From: Verrucomicrobiaceae bacterium | GTDB lineage: Bacteria > Verrucomicrobiota > Verrucomicrobiia > Verrucomicrobiales > Verrucomicrobiaceae | Reading direction: 5' to 3' | DNA: 64,000 nucleotides | Assembly (NCBI GenBank): GCA_016713035.1 | Contig: JADJPW010000001.1 | Span: forward strand, 1,116,001 to 1,180,000 | Part shown: in pieces, positions 8,197 to 18,000 of the stretch | How the letters are laid out: every line of letters begins with the position of its first letter | Numbering within the stretch: position 1 is the stretch's first letter | The notes under the pieces: model-generated | Told to the model about the DNA's origin: nothing | The model's database searches: none | The model's input: the letters and a program-made list of their open reading frames with translations, nothing else | Position numbers and translations under genes: made by a program

Positions 8197-8571
8197 ATGA
8201 AAAACCAAGCCATCGAAGAACTGAAATCCTCCATCCGCGAAGCCGGGGCTGTGCGCCGTGGTGAAAAAGCGCCTGCCCGCGTGTGGCGGCTGGTGAAACA
8301 GGCGGACGGCAGCATCAAGCGCGTGCTTGTAGAGCCCAAAACCTACCAAGCACGCCGCAAGGCCAACACCGCCGCATCAAGCGAGGTGACATCCGCCCGC
8401 GCTGCCCTGGCGATGTCGCAAACCCAGTTCGCCGGATTCCTAGGGATCAGTGTGCGCACCCTGCACCACTGGGAACAAGGCAGCCGCCAGCCATCCAGAG
8501 CCGCACAAGTGCTGATCCAAGTCGCTCGACGCGAACCCAAAGTGCTAAAACGTGTTTTGGCGATGGCTTGA
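8197..8571 (+). CDS. HTH-type antitoxin (HigA/NadS-like)
   Basis: 124 residues from ATG 8197 (MKNQAIEELKSSIREAG). The C-terminal half holds a Cro/C1-type helix-turn-helix (MSQTQFAGFLGISVRTLHHW followed by EQGSRQPSRAAQVLIQVA), typical of antitoxins encoded after a RelE/HigB-like toxin. Immediately upstream the codons for QELKHLVTEHLT end with a TGA that overlaps this ATG (ATGA). This looks like the last residues of a toxin gene, the rest of which was removed by the IS3 remnant; the reading of that tail is tentative. The protein is expected to bind DNA and repress its own operon. Its surviving partner is not in the window. Confidence 0.7.
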   Translation: MKNQAIEELKSSIREAGAVRRGEKAPARVWRLVKQADGSIKRVLVEPKTYQARRKANTAASSEVTSARAALAMSQTQFAGFLGISVRTLHHWEQGSRQPSRAAQVLIQVARREPKVLKRVLAMA

Positions 8572-8644
8572 GCATTGCAATGCTACCACGGATCAGACGG
8601 CTCAAGAGCCTGAAAATGCTCAACCTCCAAACAAGTAATCAGGC

Positions 8645-10144
8645 CACAGCCATCCCATAGCCCTCGGAAACTGACGGGCAAGCGAGTGGTTTGCGAAGGG
8701 AGGGCGGCTTAAAAGCGGAGCAGGGCGAGTTGAGTTTTTACGGCCTAAAGCGCGGTTATGCAGGCATATCACGCGGGTGCTGTCCCATGAGATTGCGTGC
8801 CCGCAGGCTCAAACCCTGGCAACCACGAGGTATGCGGACTGCCCAGTATTTTGAAACTGCCACCTGCTGTCCCATAGCTTTGTAAAACGCCAAGCAGATC
8901 GAGCCGTTCCCACATCGACGCGCGGGCCACAGCAAAGAGCCGCGTGAAGCTGTGGCCCCACTGGCTCATGTGTGCGGCGAAGCGCAGCAGCACATACACC
9001 AGCAGCGCCGTCCACACCTGCCAGCGGATCGCGTTGGCGTTGTGCCCCAAAAAGTCGCCGAGCTTGAGTGTTTGCTTCACCTGTTTGAAGAACACCTCAA
9101 TGTCCCAGCGGGCGCGGTAGAGGTCGCAGACGCTGCGAGGACTCCAATGGGTGTTGTTGGTGATGAAGACCATCAGGCGCTTCTCGCCATCGACCTCCAC
9201 CCATGCCTCGACCCGCCGCACGGTCCAACCGGAGAGCGACTTCCACTTCGTCCCGGTGAGCTTGACGATCTGATCCTTCACAATGCCGCTGCCTTTGACC
9301 ACCGGCAGGTTGCGAAGGGCGCGGTAGCGGAGGTTGTCCTTGGCGCGGGTGACCCACTGCACGCCGCGCAAATCGAGATCATGCAGGTGGGCGAAGTCCA
9401 CATACGCCTTGTCAAAGACGACCACTTCGCCCTCTTTCAATCCGGCGCAAAGCTCACGGGCGCGCTTGTTGTCATGCTCGCCGGCGCTGCCCACGATGGC
9501 GAAGGTGGGCAGGAAGCTGTTCAAGCTCAGGCGCAGGTGCATCTTGGCGGCGGCCTTGCGGCGGCGGTGCCTGGCCCAGCCCATGCAGTTGGCCACCAGT
9601 TCCATCACAGTGGAGTCAACCGCGTGAATCCTCACTTTGAAACGGTGAAGCGGAGCGCGTGAACTGCGGCCGGGCCGCTGAGAGCAAAAGCTCGCATCGC
9701 AATGATGCAGATGTTCGAGCGTGCGCCAGAAGACCAGGCTCGGTGAAGCGAGCGTCGCGCTCCTTGTTGGCGTGGGAGAGGTTGTTGCGCGAGGGCGGGG
9801 TGAGGCCAAAGGCGGCGATGGCGCGGGGCTTGAGCCGCAGCCAGTCGCAGATGTCGTTGAGGCTCAGGGCGTGGGCGAGCTGGGCGAAGATCATCGTGCC
9901 GAGGTGGCTCATGACACTAAAGGTCCGCGCCTTGGCGTCCACGCCGGTCTCCCTGGCAGCGGTGCTGATGATGCTGCGCGGTATGAGCTTGAGAATCTGG
10001 CCGAGAACGTTGATGTGATGGCGTGCTGGCTGGGTGGCTTGGGTGTGTTTTGGTTTTGACATCGCAATCCAAATCAAACCACTTCCCGCCCTCAGTCAGC
10101 ACACTTCACACCCCTCTACCTAGCCGCCTTATGGGATGGCTGTG
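8645..10144 (-). mobile_element. IS4-family insertion sequence with 9-bp target duplication
   Basis: Exactly 1,500 bp bounded by inverted repeats CACAGCCATCCCATA (8645 side) and TATGGGATGGCTGTG (10144 side). It is flanked by the 9-bp direct repeat TAATCAGGC at 8636-8644 and 10145-10153. It encodes one frameshifted transposase. The intact target duplication shows it inserted where it now lies, in the gap between the orphan antitoxin gene and the DUF3368 toxin gene. Confidence 0.9.
8769..10062 (-). pseudogene. IS4-family transposase, one frameshift
   Basis: The N-terminal piece from ATG 10062 (MSKPKHTQATQ ... DAKARTFSVMSHLGTMIFAQ ... RNNLSHANKERD) is the DUF4372-type domain that precedes the DDE_Tnp_1 core. 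Near 9750 the frame changes and the core continues as LVFWRTLEHLHH, IHAVDSTVMELV (first D), VVFDKAYVDF (second D) and CDLYRARWDIEVFFKQVKQ (YREK-like E block). The product should be about 430 residues. A single indel is enough to explain the break, so this copy looks recently inactivated. Confidence 0.85.
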
Positions 10145-10275
10145 TAATCAGGCTTAAAGTTGGCTCATTGAAACAAAGAAGGCGGCTTTTAACTCGGCTT
10201 CTTTTCCGAAAGCCCCCAAGCCCCCCCGCTCTGGCGAATGGAGGCAGAGGGCTGGTCTGTATTGTGGGGATAACT

Positions 10276-10753
10276 TCAGGCATTCTCAATATCTTGAATG
10301 AGCCTCTCGGCGATCCACACGCCGTTTTCTCGCATCTGCCGCGCGATGCCAGCGGGGTCTGGATCAAGGCGGCGGCGCTTCACTGCAATCAGCACGCCCA
10401 CGATTCCAGTGATCGGCAGCCCAATGTGTTGCGCCATTTCGCGCCCCAGTTTTTCATCAATGAGCAGCATAGCGGGCTGGAGTTCCTGAGCTAGGGCGAT
10501 GGCCTCTGCCTCGCCACGATCCAGGCTGACCCGCAGTACTTGCACCACCGAGGCATGCGTCGTCACCGGGCGAAGTTCGATCCACGATGCATTTAGAAGA
10601 TCCTCGCTGCCCGACCTTAAATGACCATCCAGCACCAGTTCATCCCACACAGCTTGCGGCACGACCACTTTGCCAAAGAGATCACCCAGCAGGTACAGTC
10701 TGCCCACACGAGCCAGACTGATCAGGGGGTGATGAATCAGCGACGATGATCAT
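10276..10753 (-). pseudogene. DUF3368 (PIN-like) toxin, frameshifted near its N-terminus
   Basis: The ATG at 10753 begins MIIVADSSP and should continue LISLARVGRLYLLGDLF, giving the conserved N-terminal D-(S/T)-S-P-L motif of DUF3368, a PIN-fold family of VapC-like RNases. A run of five Gs on the plus strand (10725-10729) moves the frame; with four, the protein would be about 159 residues. As printed, only the downstream part from a GTG at 10707 is open (VPQAVWDEL ... LDRGEAEAIALAQEL ... LLIDEKLGREMAQ). The ATG overlaps the stop of the preceding UPF0175 gene (ATGA), so the two form one operon. Either the toxin is dead or the base run is miscounted. Confidence 0.75.
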
Positions 10754-11013
10754 GCAGGCACGGGAAAGAAGGCATCAATCCGCGCCGCGTCTTCCAGAGC
10801 CTCCACAGAGTCCGCATGGATGCCGATCTTTCTTGCCGAAAGATGAGTCAAAAACTCGCCCACCGGCAGAACCGCAAAAGAAGCCGCTTTTCCGAGTGAG
10901 CAACGTTCACGCTGAAAAAGAATGATTGCCAATTCCAGACGCAACTCGTTCAAAGTCATCCTGGCGGTGTAAAGAAGGTCCTGCGGCACTTCAATGTTCA
11001 ATGAGGCATTCAT
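10750..11013 (-). CDS. UPF0175-family antitoxin
   Basis: 87 residues from the ATG giving MNASLNIEVPQDLLYTARM. UPF0175 proteins are small antitoxin-like proteins usually encoded directly before DUF3368 toxins. Here the block ELRLELAIILFQRERCSLGK followed by AASFAVLPVGEFLTHLS matches the family pattern of a helical DNA-binding region with the phrase 'G(K/R)AA.(L/F)AG(L/M)...EF...L'. Its TGA overlaps the ATG of the toxin gene by the ATGA arrangement. It probably neutralises that toxin and represses the pair. Confidence 0.8.
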   Translation of the reverse strand: MNASLNIEVPQDLLYTARMTLNELRLELAIILFQRERCSLGKAASFAVLPVGEFLTHLSARKIGIHADSVEALEDAARIDAFFPVPA

Positions 11014-11087
11014 GAGCCGAATGTAGCACACCCCTCCCGCCGCTGTCCACTTCTGCCAGGTCCATTGAGGCTAAGGGAGTGCCACGA

Positions 11088-12248
11088 TCACCGCCACAGG
11101 AGTTTGGAGACGTACCAGTCGAGGATGATCTGGCCCCAGAAGACCCAGATGAGGGCTCCCATGGCTAAGTAAGGTCCAAAGGGGATTTTAGCGCCCCATT
11201 CTGCCCGGCCGGTGAGCCGTGGCACGAGTGCTAATACACTGCCGAGCACGGATGCGGCCAGGACGGTGAAAAGCACTGCTTTCCAGCCGAGGAAGGCACC
11301 GATCATCATGAGAAAGAATGCATCCCCCTTCCCCATCGCTTCACGCGGGATGACTAGATGCGTGATGCGGCCTTTGAGTGTGGTGACTTCTTCGTTTTTG
11401 AAGTCATGTGTGGTGCCTGTGGTATCGGTGACTTGCAGGGTCTCCATGCGCAGGACGGCTTTGCTATTCTCAAAGGTCTTCACATTAACCTGAAGACTGT
11501 GGCAGGTGATTTCCATGCGGTCGGTGGGGCGCAGGGCTCCGAAGACCTCCCACCACTCCAGTTTCTTGCCGTCGAATTCGATGATCGGTGGTTCATTTTC
11601 ATCTGGCTGGCTGACCTGCCAGTTCACGGGCTCTTTGAACTCATGCTTCAAGCGGCCAAAAGCCAGCTTCCCGAGCTCTGAGATGACCCAGAGCAGGCCG
11701 ATTCCGAATGCGGCACTGCCGAATGAGACACCGAGGCCACGCCAATGATCCCCCAGCGGTGCTCCGACGAGCTGTGGCACCCAAAAGGCAGAGAGCAGCC
11801 CCGCTGCCGTGCCACCGAGTGTGATGGTGAATGGCAGAATAAAATGCTCGATGTCAATGAAGCTGCCAGAGACGAGAAAGGCTACCAGCACCCACAGACA
11901 GAGCACCTCTGGCCCCCAAACCACGAGCTGTGACCACGGCCCGAGATGGAGGCGAAAAATCGCGTAAAAGAGCACTCCCGTGAGCAGCTCCACACCAATG
12001 TACCGCGCCGCGATGGGGGAGGCGCAGTTCGCACAGCGCCCACGCAGCGCCACCCAGCTAAAGATCGGGATGTTTTGCCATGCGGGTATCTGCTTCTTAC
12101 AGGCGGGGCAGAATGAACGGCGCGGATTGTTCACCGAGATGCCCAGGGGCAGTCGGTAGATGACCACATTGAGAAAGGAGCCTATCCCTGCGCCCATGAA
12201 GAAGGCGAGAAAATGCAGCATCGAATCGAGGATTTCATAACGGGTCAT
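11088..12248 (-). CDS. Type IV prepilin peptidase (A24 family) with a large internal insert
   Basis: 386 residues. An inner-membrane aspartic peptidase that cleaves and N-methylates type IV pilins and type II secretion pseudopilins. The N-terminal domain has GIGSFLNVVIYRLP and a zinc site of two CxxC pairs (C47/C50 and C72/C75). The catalytic aspartates are D132 in GSFIDIEHFILP and D309 in AMGKGD. Several membrane helices are evident. Between them, about residues 196-300 form a hydrophilic insert (KEPVNWQVSQPDENE ... HDFKNEEVTTLKGR) absent from typical enzymes of about 270 residues. A likely substrate, the pseudopilin at 23593-24222, is in this window. Confidence 0.92.
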   Translation of the reverse strand: MTRYEILDSMLHFLAFFMGAGIGSFLNVVIYRLPLGISVNNPRRSFCPACKKQIPAWQNIPIFSWVALRGRCANCASPIAARYIGVELLTGVLFYAIFRLHLGPWSQLVVWGPEVLCLWVLVAFLVSGSFIDIEHFILPFTITLGGTAAGLLSAFWVPQLVGAPLGDHWRGLGVSFGSAAFGIGLLWVISELGKLAFGRLKHEFKEPVNWQVSQPDENEPPIIEFDGKKLEWWEVFGALRPTDRMEITCHSLQVNVKTFENSKAVLRMETLQVTDTTGTTHDFKNEEVTTLKGRITHLVIPREAMGKGDAFFLMMIGAFLGWKAVLFTVLAASVLGSVLALVPRLTGRAEWGAKIPFGPYLAMGALIWVFWGQIILDWYVSKLLWR

Positions 12249-12347
12249 GTCGGGGAGGTCGGGAGAGACTGATTAAGCGGTGTAAACTAACCTTGCGACA
12301 GACCGAAACGGAAGCGAAAAACTCTCCATGTCAGCATTTTTCCTCCG

Positions 12348-13103
12348 ATGAGCACCTCCGGGCCGCAGGACATCCGAAACGACCCGCACTTCACCGTCAT
12401 CGACGAGACGGACGACTACATCGTGGTGAATAAACCAGCCCCGTTGCAGATCCACCCCGGTGCCCCGAATGGCGCACGCACCCTCTGGCATGGGCTGTGT
12501 GACATCCTCGCCTACGAGATCGCCAATGGTGGCCAAGTCAGCATCATCAACCGGCTCGACCGGGAGACGAGCGGTGTGGTGCTCGTGGCGAAGAGTGCCT
12601 CTTGGGCACGGCTTTTCGGCATGGCGATGCAGAACCGGCAGATTCACAAAACCTACGTCGCTCTGGTGCATGGTAGCCCAGACTGGGATGCGCAGGTGCT
12701 GGATGCGCCGATCCTCCGCGCAAGCGAAGTGATGCCCTGCGACATCTATGTGAAGCAAGCGGTGCATCCAGATGGCGCGGCATGCCGCACGGCCTTCCGT
12801 GTGCTGGAGCGGCTCCCTGGCGATGTCACACTGATCGAGGCGCAGCCAGAAACGGGCCGCATGCATCAAATCCGCGTGCATTTGCAGCACCTGGGACTGC
12901 CGATGGTCGGTGATAAGCTCTACGGTCGGGATGATCGCTGTTACCTCGAATTCATCGAGACGGGCTGGACGCCTGAGTTGGAGAAAAAACTCCTCCTGCC
13001 ACGCCAAGCCCTGCATTCCTGGAAGCTGCGCATCGACTGCGAAGCCTTCCAGGCTGCCTGGGAGGCTCCGCTGCCGGATTGGGGGCTCACATTCGGCAGA
13101 TGA
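12348..13103 (+). CDS. RluA-family pseudouridine synthase
   Basis: 251 residues. Isomerises uridine to pseudouridine in rRNA or tRNA. The catalytic motif INRLDRETSGVVLVAKS places the active aspartate at D71. The family's later blocks IHKTYVALVHG and PETGRMHQIRVHLQHLGLPM are present, followed by DKLYGRDD. There is no S4 RNA-binding domain, as in the short RluA/TruC/RluE-type members. The target nucleotide cannot be told from sequence. It converges with the PEP carboxykinase gene and overlaps it by 17 bp at the 3' ends. Confidence 0.9.
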   Translation: MSTSGPQDIRNDPHFTVIDETDDYIVVNKPAPLQIHPGAPNGARTLWHGLCDILAYEIANGGQVSIINRLDRETSGVVLVAKSASWARLFGMAMQNRQIHKTYVALVHGSPDWDAQVLDAPILRASEVMPCDIYVKQAVHPDGAACRTAFRVLERLPGDVTLIEAQPETGRMHQIRVHLQHLGLPMVGDKLYGRDDRCYLEFIETGWTPELEKKLLLPRQALHSWKLRIDCEAFQAAWEAPLPDWGLTFGR

Positions 13104-14931
13104 GTAGCTCCCGCTCGTAAATCATCTCCTTCGGCAGATGGGTGCGCAGATCGAGGAAGAGCTCTTCATGGCTGAGGATCTCTGCACGCCATGCATCGCG
13201 GTCAAAGCGCTGCAATTCATCGAATTTCGCCTCTGAGAAGTTCAGGTCCGTCCAGTCGATGTCTTTGTAATGGGGCACCCATCCCACAGGCGTCTCTTTG
13301 GCCACTCCGCGGCCATTGGCACGATCCACGATCCATTTCAGGATGCGCATGTTTTCGCTGAAGCCGGGCCAGAGGAATTTCCCGTCAGCGTCTTTGCGGA
13401 ACCAGTTCACATGGAAGATGCGTGGCGTCTCTGTGATGCGGCGCTGCATGCTGATCCAGTGGCGGAAGTAGTCGCCCATGTGGTATCCACAGAATGGCAG
13501 CATGGCCATCGGATCGCGGCGCACCTTCCCCAGCGTGCCAGCGGCAGCGGCGGTCATCTCACTGCCCATCGTGGCACCGGCATAGACGCCGCAGCTCCAG
13601 TTAAAGGCCTGATAGACGAGTGGCATCGTCGTAGCACGCCTACCGCCGAAGATGATGGCGCTGATCGGCACCCCTTCTGGCTTTTCCCAGTCGGCATCAA
13701 TGGTCGGGCACTGCGAGGCTGGTGCGGTGAAGCGCGAGTTCGCGTGCGCAGCCTTCACCCCGGTCTCCTGGGCCAGTTGCGGCGTCCATTCATTGCCCTG
13801 CCAGTCGATGCATTTCGCGGGGGGCACATCGGTCATGCCTTCCCACCACACTCCACCATCAGGAGTGTAGGCGACATTGGTAAAGATGGTGTTTTTCCGC
13901 AGTGCGGCCATGGCGTTCGGATTGGTCTTGTCACTCGTGCCCGGTGCTACACCGAAGAAGCCTGCCTCTGGATTGATGGCGTAGAGTCGGCCATCCGCGC
14001 CAGGCTTGATCCATGCGATGTCGTCACCCACGGTCCATACTTTCCAGCCCTTGTTGGCGAAATGCGGTGGCGGGATGAGCATGGCAAAATTCGTCTTCCC
14101 ACAGGCACTGGGGAAAGCGGCAGCGACGTAGGTTTTCTCACCCTTCGGATTTTCCACCCCGAGGATGAGCATGTGCTCTGCCATCCAGCCTTCATCACGT
14201 GCCATTGCGGAGGCGATGCGTAGAGCGAAGCATTTTTTACCCAGCAGAGCATTCCCGCCGTAGCCACTGCCATAGCTCCAGATCTCACGCGACTCGGGGA
14301 AGTGGACGATGTATTTCTCCTTATTGCACGGCCAGGCGACGTCCTTTTGGCCTTTTTTCAGCGGCGCACCCACAGAGTGCATGCAGGGGACGACTCGTTT
14401 TTTCGTCGTATCAATGAGTTGGAAGACCTTGGTGCCGATGCGGGCCATGATGCGCATGTTCACGACTGCATAGGCTGAGTCTGTGAGCTGCACTCCGATC
14501 TGCGACATCGGCGAGCTGATCGGCCCCATGCTATAGGCCAGCACATACATCGTGCGCCCACGCATGCATCCATCGAAAAGGCCACGCAGCTTGTCCTTCA
14601 TCTCCTGGGGGTCCATCCAGTTATTCGTGGGGCCAGCATTGTCCTTAGCGAGGCTGCAAATGTACGTCCGCTCCTCAACGCGTGCTACATCGCTCGGATG
14701 CGAGCGTGCCAGGAAGCAGCCTGGCCATTTCTTTTGATTGAGCCGCGTCAGCGTGCCGCTAGCCACCATTTCATCGCACAGGCGATCATATTCCGCTTTC
14801 GATCCATCCACCCAGTGAATGCGGTCCGGCTTGCACAAGGCGACCATTTTATCGACCCAGCGAATGAGGTGGATGTTTTTGCTGAGGACGGTGTTCGAAG
14901 GGATGCGTGTGTTCTTTGAGACTTTAGACAT
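13087..14931 (-). CDS. pckG: Phosphoenolpyruvate carboxykinase (GTP)
   Basis: 614 residues from ATG 14931 (MSKVSKNTRIPSNTVLS). Catalyses oxaloacetate plus GTP to phosphoenolpyruvate, CO2 and GDP, the first committed step of gluconeogenesis. Visible are the kinase-1a P-loop FPSACGKTNFAML, the metal-binding DDIAWIKPG, the guanine-binding region FGGRRATTMPLVYQAFNW and the PEPCK-specific CKPDRIHWVDGS near the N-terminus. Length and motifs match the GTP-dependent class. An upstream ATG would add 38 residues with no family similarity. No Shine-Dalgarno sequence is visible before the chosen ATG. Confidence 0.96.
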   Translation of the reverse strand: MSKVSKNTRIPSNTVLSKNIHLIRWVDKMVALCKPDRIHWVDGSKAEYDRLCDEMVASGTLTRLNQKKWPGCFLARSHPSDVARVEERTYICSLAKDNAGPTNNWMDPQEMKDKLRGLFDGCMRGRTMYVLAYSMGPISSPMSQIGVQLTDSAYAVVNMRIMARIGTKVFQLIDTTKKRVVPCMHSVGAPLKKGQKDVAWPCNKEKYIVHFPESREIWSYGSGYGGNALLGKKCFALRIASAMARDEGWMAEHMLILGVENPKGEKTYVAAAFPSACGKTNFAMLIPPPHFANKGWKVWTVGDDIAWIKPGADGRLYAINPEAGFFGVAPGTSDKTNPNAMAALRKNTIFTNVAYTPDGGVWWEGMTDVPPAKCIDWQGNEWTPQLAQETGVKAAHANSRFTAPASQCPTIDADWEKPEGVPISAIIFGGRRATTMPLVYQAFNWSCGVYAGATMGSEMTAAAAGTLGKVRRDPMAMLPFCGYHMGDYFRHWISMQRRITETPRIFHVNWFRKDADGKFLWPGFSENMRILKWIVDRANGRGVAKETPVGWVPHYKDIDWTDLNFSEAKFDELQRFDRDAWRAEILSHEELFLDLRTHLPKEMIYERELLICRM

Positions 14932-15090
14932 GGTCTCTAAAGGAGGCTGATTACGTGCCAAGAGTCCAACAAACATACTGTGACGATTTTGGGAAACACC
15001 GTGCCGACTTCTTACTCGAAAGCACTCTGGGAACCCAAACACCACCTACCCTCTCTGGCTGGGACAACTGATAAGTCCGTGGGAGCCGAC

Positions 15091-18000
15091 TCAGGGCGTC
15101 ATGAGCCGTGCCTCCACGCGGTAAAAGCGGGCAGCGAGTGTGGTGGGGTCATGGATGGTGATGCCACTACCAGTGCCGGCTTGATCCGTGGTGATGGGGG
15201 TCCAATTCACGAGATCTGCGCTGGCGAAGATGCGATACCAGCGGTCTGGGATGGTGGTGAAGCTGATGTCAAAGCCGCCCGCGACTTTGGAGGGCACGGG
15301 GAGGTAATTGTCATACACAGCCGGGTTCAGTCCGAGGATGTATTCATGCAGATTCGAGTAACGATCTCCATCAGCATTGCCGTTGTCGCCATTCACACCG
15401 GTCGGATCGGTGTTGAGGAGGCCATTGGCGGCTTCCCAGGTGTCTGGCAGGGCATCACCATCGGTGCTTTCGCTCAAAGTGGGACCGGTTTCAAAGCCGA
15501 GATCGAAGGTGGCACCATTGGTGAGGGCAAACTCGACTTGCTGCGTCTGGGCTTGGTTGCGCATGTTGAGGGTGTCAAAGGTGAGAGCGGCGTCATCGTC
15601 GATGGCGGCGGGATTGTAGCTCGTGGCACTGATGGCGCGTAGGTAGGTGCGCACGGCAGCGTCCGGGGCGAAGTTGGTCAGCGAAACGATACCGCCGACA
15701 TCACTGACATTACCGAGGTGCGTTTGTCCTTTGATGAGCAGATTCTGCAAATGAGGGCTGAGGCCGTGACGCTGGTAAAGGGTGGTCACTCCGCCCGTCA
15801 GCGCGAGGCTTGCGTGCAACGCATTGGCACGCGGAGCTAGAGTGATCGTTTTGGCGATCTTGCCATCAGCACTGGTGAAGGTGTAGCCGTTGGTCGTAGC
15901 AGCCGCAGTGTAGAGATCGTTGTTGTAGGCGATGCTACCGGTGCCTCCAGCATACCAGTCCTTGAAGCCGCTGGTGCGGTAGCTGCCAACGGCCCCGCCC
16001 GCGACATTCACATTGCCTTCCTCTTCTGTTTCAAAGCCTGAGTAGCTGTGCGGATTGCCGACGACTTGCAACACGCGGCCAGTGGTCAAATCGCGGACGA
16101 AGGCACAAGTCATGCGGCCACCGATGCGCTCGAACATGGCAAAGACGCGGTCGTTGAAGATGAGATACTCGTTTTCGCCATCGAGATCAGCGTCCTCACT
16201 CGTCGCGGAGCTAGAGTTCGCGAGTGTGGCGGCGCTCGCGGCCCACTGCGAGACTCTCTTATACACGGAGGCCCAGCGGAACTGGCTTTGTGCGGCTTTG
16301 GAGAAGCCAGCGAGGTTGTTGTTGGTCGTGTCGGGGTAGATGTACTCGCCCGTGCTGTATTTGCTCAAATCAGCAGTCGGTTGGTCGTGAAAGGCGGTGA
16401 GCCACATGGCACCGTGGAAGGCGTTTCGGGCCAAAAAGCCGAGGTTTGGCTCCGAAACGGCCAAACTGGTGCCTGCGGTCCATGCATCGTTCACGAGGCC
16501 AGAAACGCCGATTTGGCCGAAAGCACCTGGAAGAGCCACACTGGGCCTCACATTGAAGATTTTCGTGCTCAAGCCCTCTTCGCGACCGCTTTGGCCGAAG
16601 TACCAGTTGTCGTAGTTTTCCTGCGTGGCGTAGTGGACGAAGTCTTTGCTCACCAGCGGCAGCGCAGGTGTGCCGCGCTCGATAAACGGCCAGGCCTCGA
16701 CTGTGCCGTCACGATTCGAATCGACCTCACCGGCGGCGATGGCCTCAGGCGTGGTGAGTTGAATCCACGGATGGCTGGCCATCCAGGCAATATTGACGTC
16801 GTAGGCGTCGGCGCTGGTCTTTGAGGTGAAATCGGTCCATCCGCTGCCGAGGATCACGATCTGATCCTGCGTGGCACTGCGGGCTTTGCGGTTCAAAAGC
16901 TCGCGTAGGGAGCTGTGCAGGCCACTGTCGGTGTTTTGGAAACGGAACTGTGTGGCCTGATCGCTGATGGCGAAGGTATTGACGCCTCGGATGCGATTGA
17001 GCCGATACCCGTCATTGCCGAGCGCCGTGGTGCGACCGAACCATTTTTCAATGTGCCGCGTCTGCTCGACGATGGTGAAGAAGTAGCCTGCTGCTTTAAA
17101 ATCCTCGTATGTCTGATCCTCGACGACGCTCTCAGGCGGCGGAATGACGAGGGGACTGGCGTGGTAGATGGTGGCCATCGCACTATTGGCATCGGCAATG
17201 TTGGTGACGTTGTAGCTGGTGGGGAAATACGGCAGGATGTGGCCACCGTAGGTCGTGCCGGTGAAGCGCACGGTTCCGAGAGCGCTCATTTGATCGAGTC
17301 GCGTATTCAAAGCGGGCCCATCGAGCCATGGTTTTGCCACAGCGGGATCGACCTTCGCCCATTGGATCGCGTGTGCCATGACAGGCGTGATGTTGAGCGC
17401 CATCGGCGCTGCAAAAGCCTGATGCACATCCAACGGGCGATACCAGCCTGCGCCTGCACCGTTGTTGATGAGCGCGTGGATTTCACTCCCTGCCATGAGT
17501 GGTCGATTTTCCTGAATGAAACTGGCCACTTTTACTCTCTTCCACATGTCATTGGTGCCGCTGGGGCCGAAGCGGGCACTCAAAACACTGCCTGCGCCGC
17601 TGATGGTGCTTTGATCACGCCAGTAATCGCTGGCGATCCAGTCATCGGCGATGCTGTCGCGGATGTCGCTGCGGCCTGCGAGATCGCCTGCGCCGCGAGT
17701 GGGCGTGTTTTGCGTGCCGTCTTTGGTGGTGAAGACTTGGTAGTTGAGCGTATTCACGTTGCCGTTCCATCCGGCGTCGAGCAGCGCTTTGCGGCTGATG
17801 CTGAACTCCACGGCGTCCATCGCACTGCTATACCAGCTCTTTTTGAAGCCATCTGCGTCTAATTGGCTGCGGCGCACGACTCCGGTGGCGGTGAGGTCTT
17901 GATTGATGCTGGTGGTGTTGCTGGCGACGTTGGTATCGACGAGCACCGCTCCATTATCCGTCTGATAAGCGGCCACGCAGACCTCCCACTTCATGTTCGT

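Noticed and set aside
14932..14948. CCTCCTTT, identical to the 16S rRNA 3' end, just before the pckG start and again before murC-murB (53237-53245)
   Set aside because: A curious match to the anti-Shine-Dalgarno sequence, but only two cases and no mechanism. Probably chance in a genome that makes little use of Shine-Dalgarno sites.
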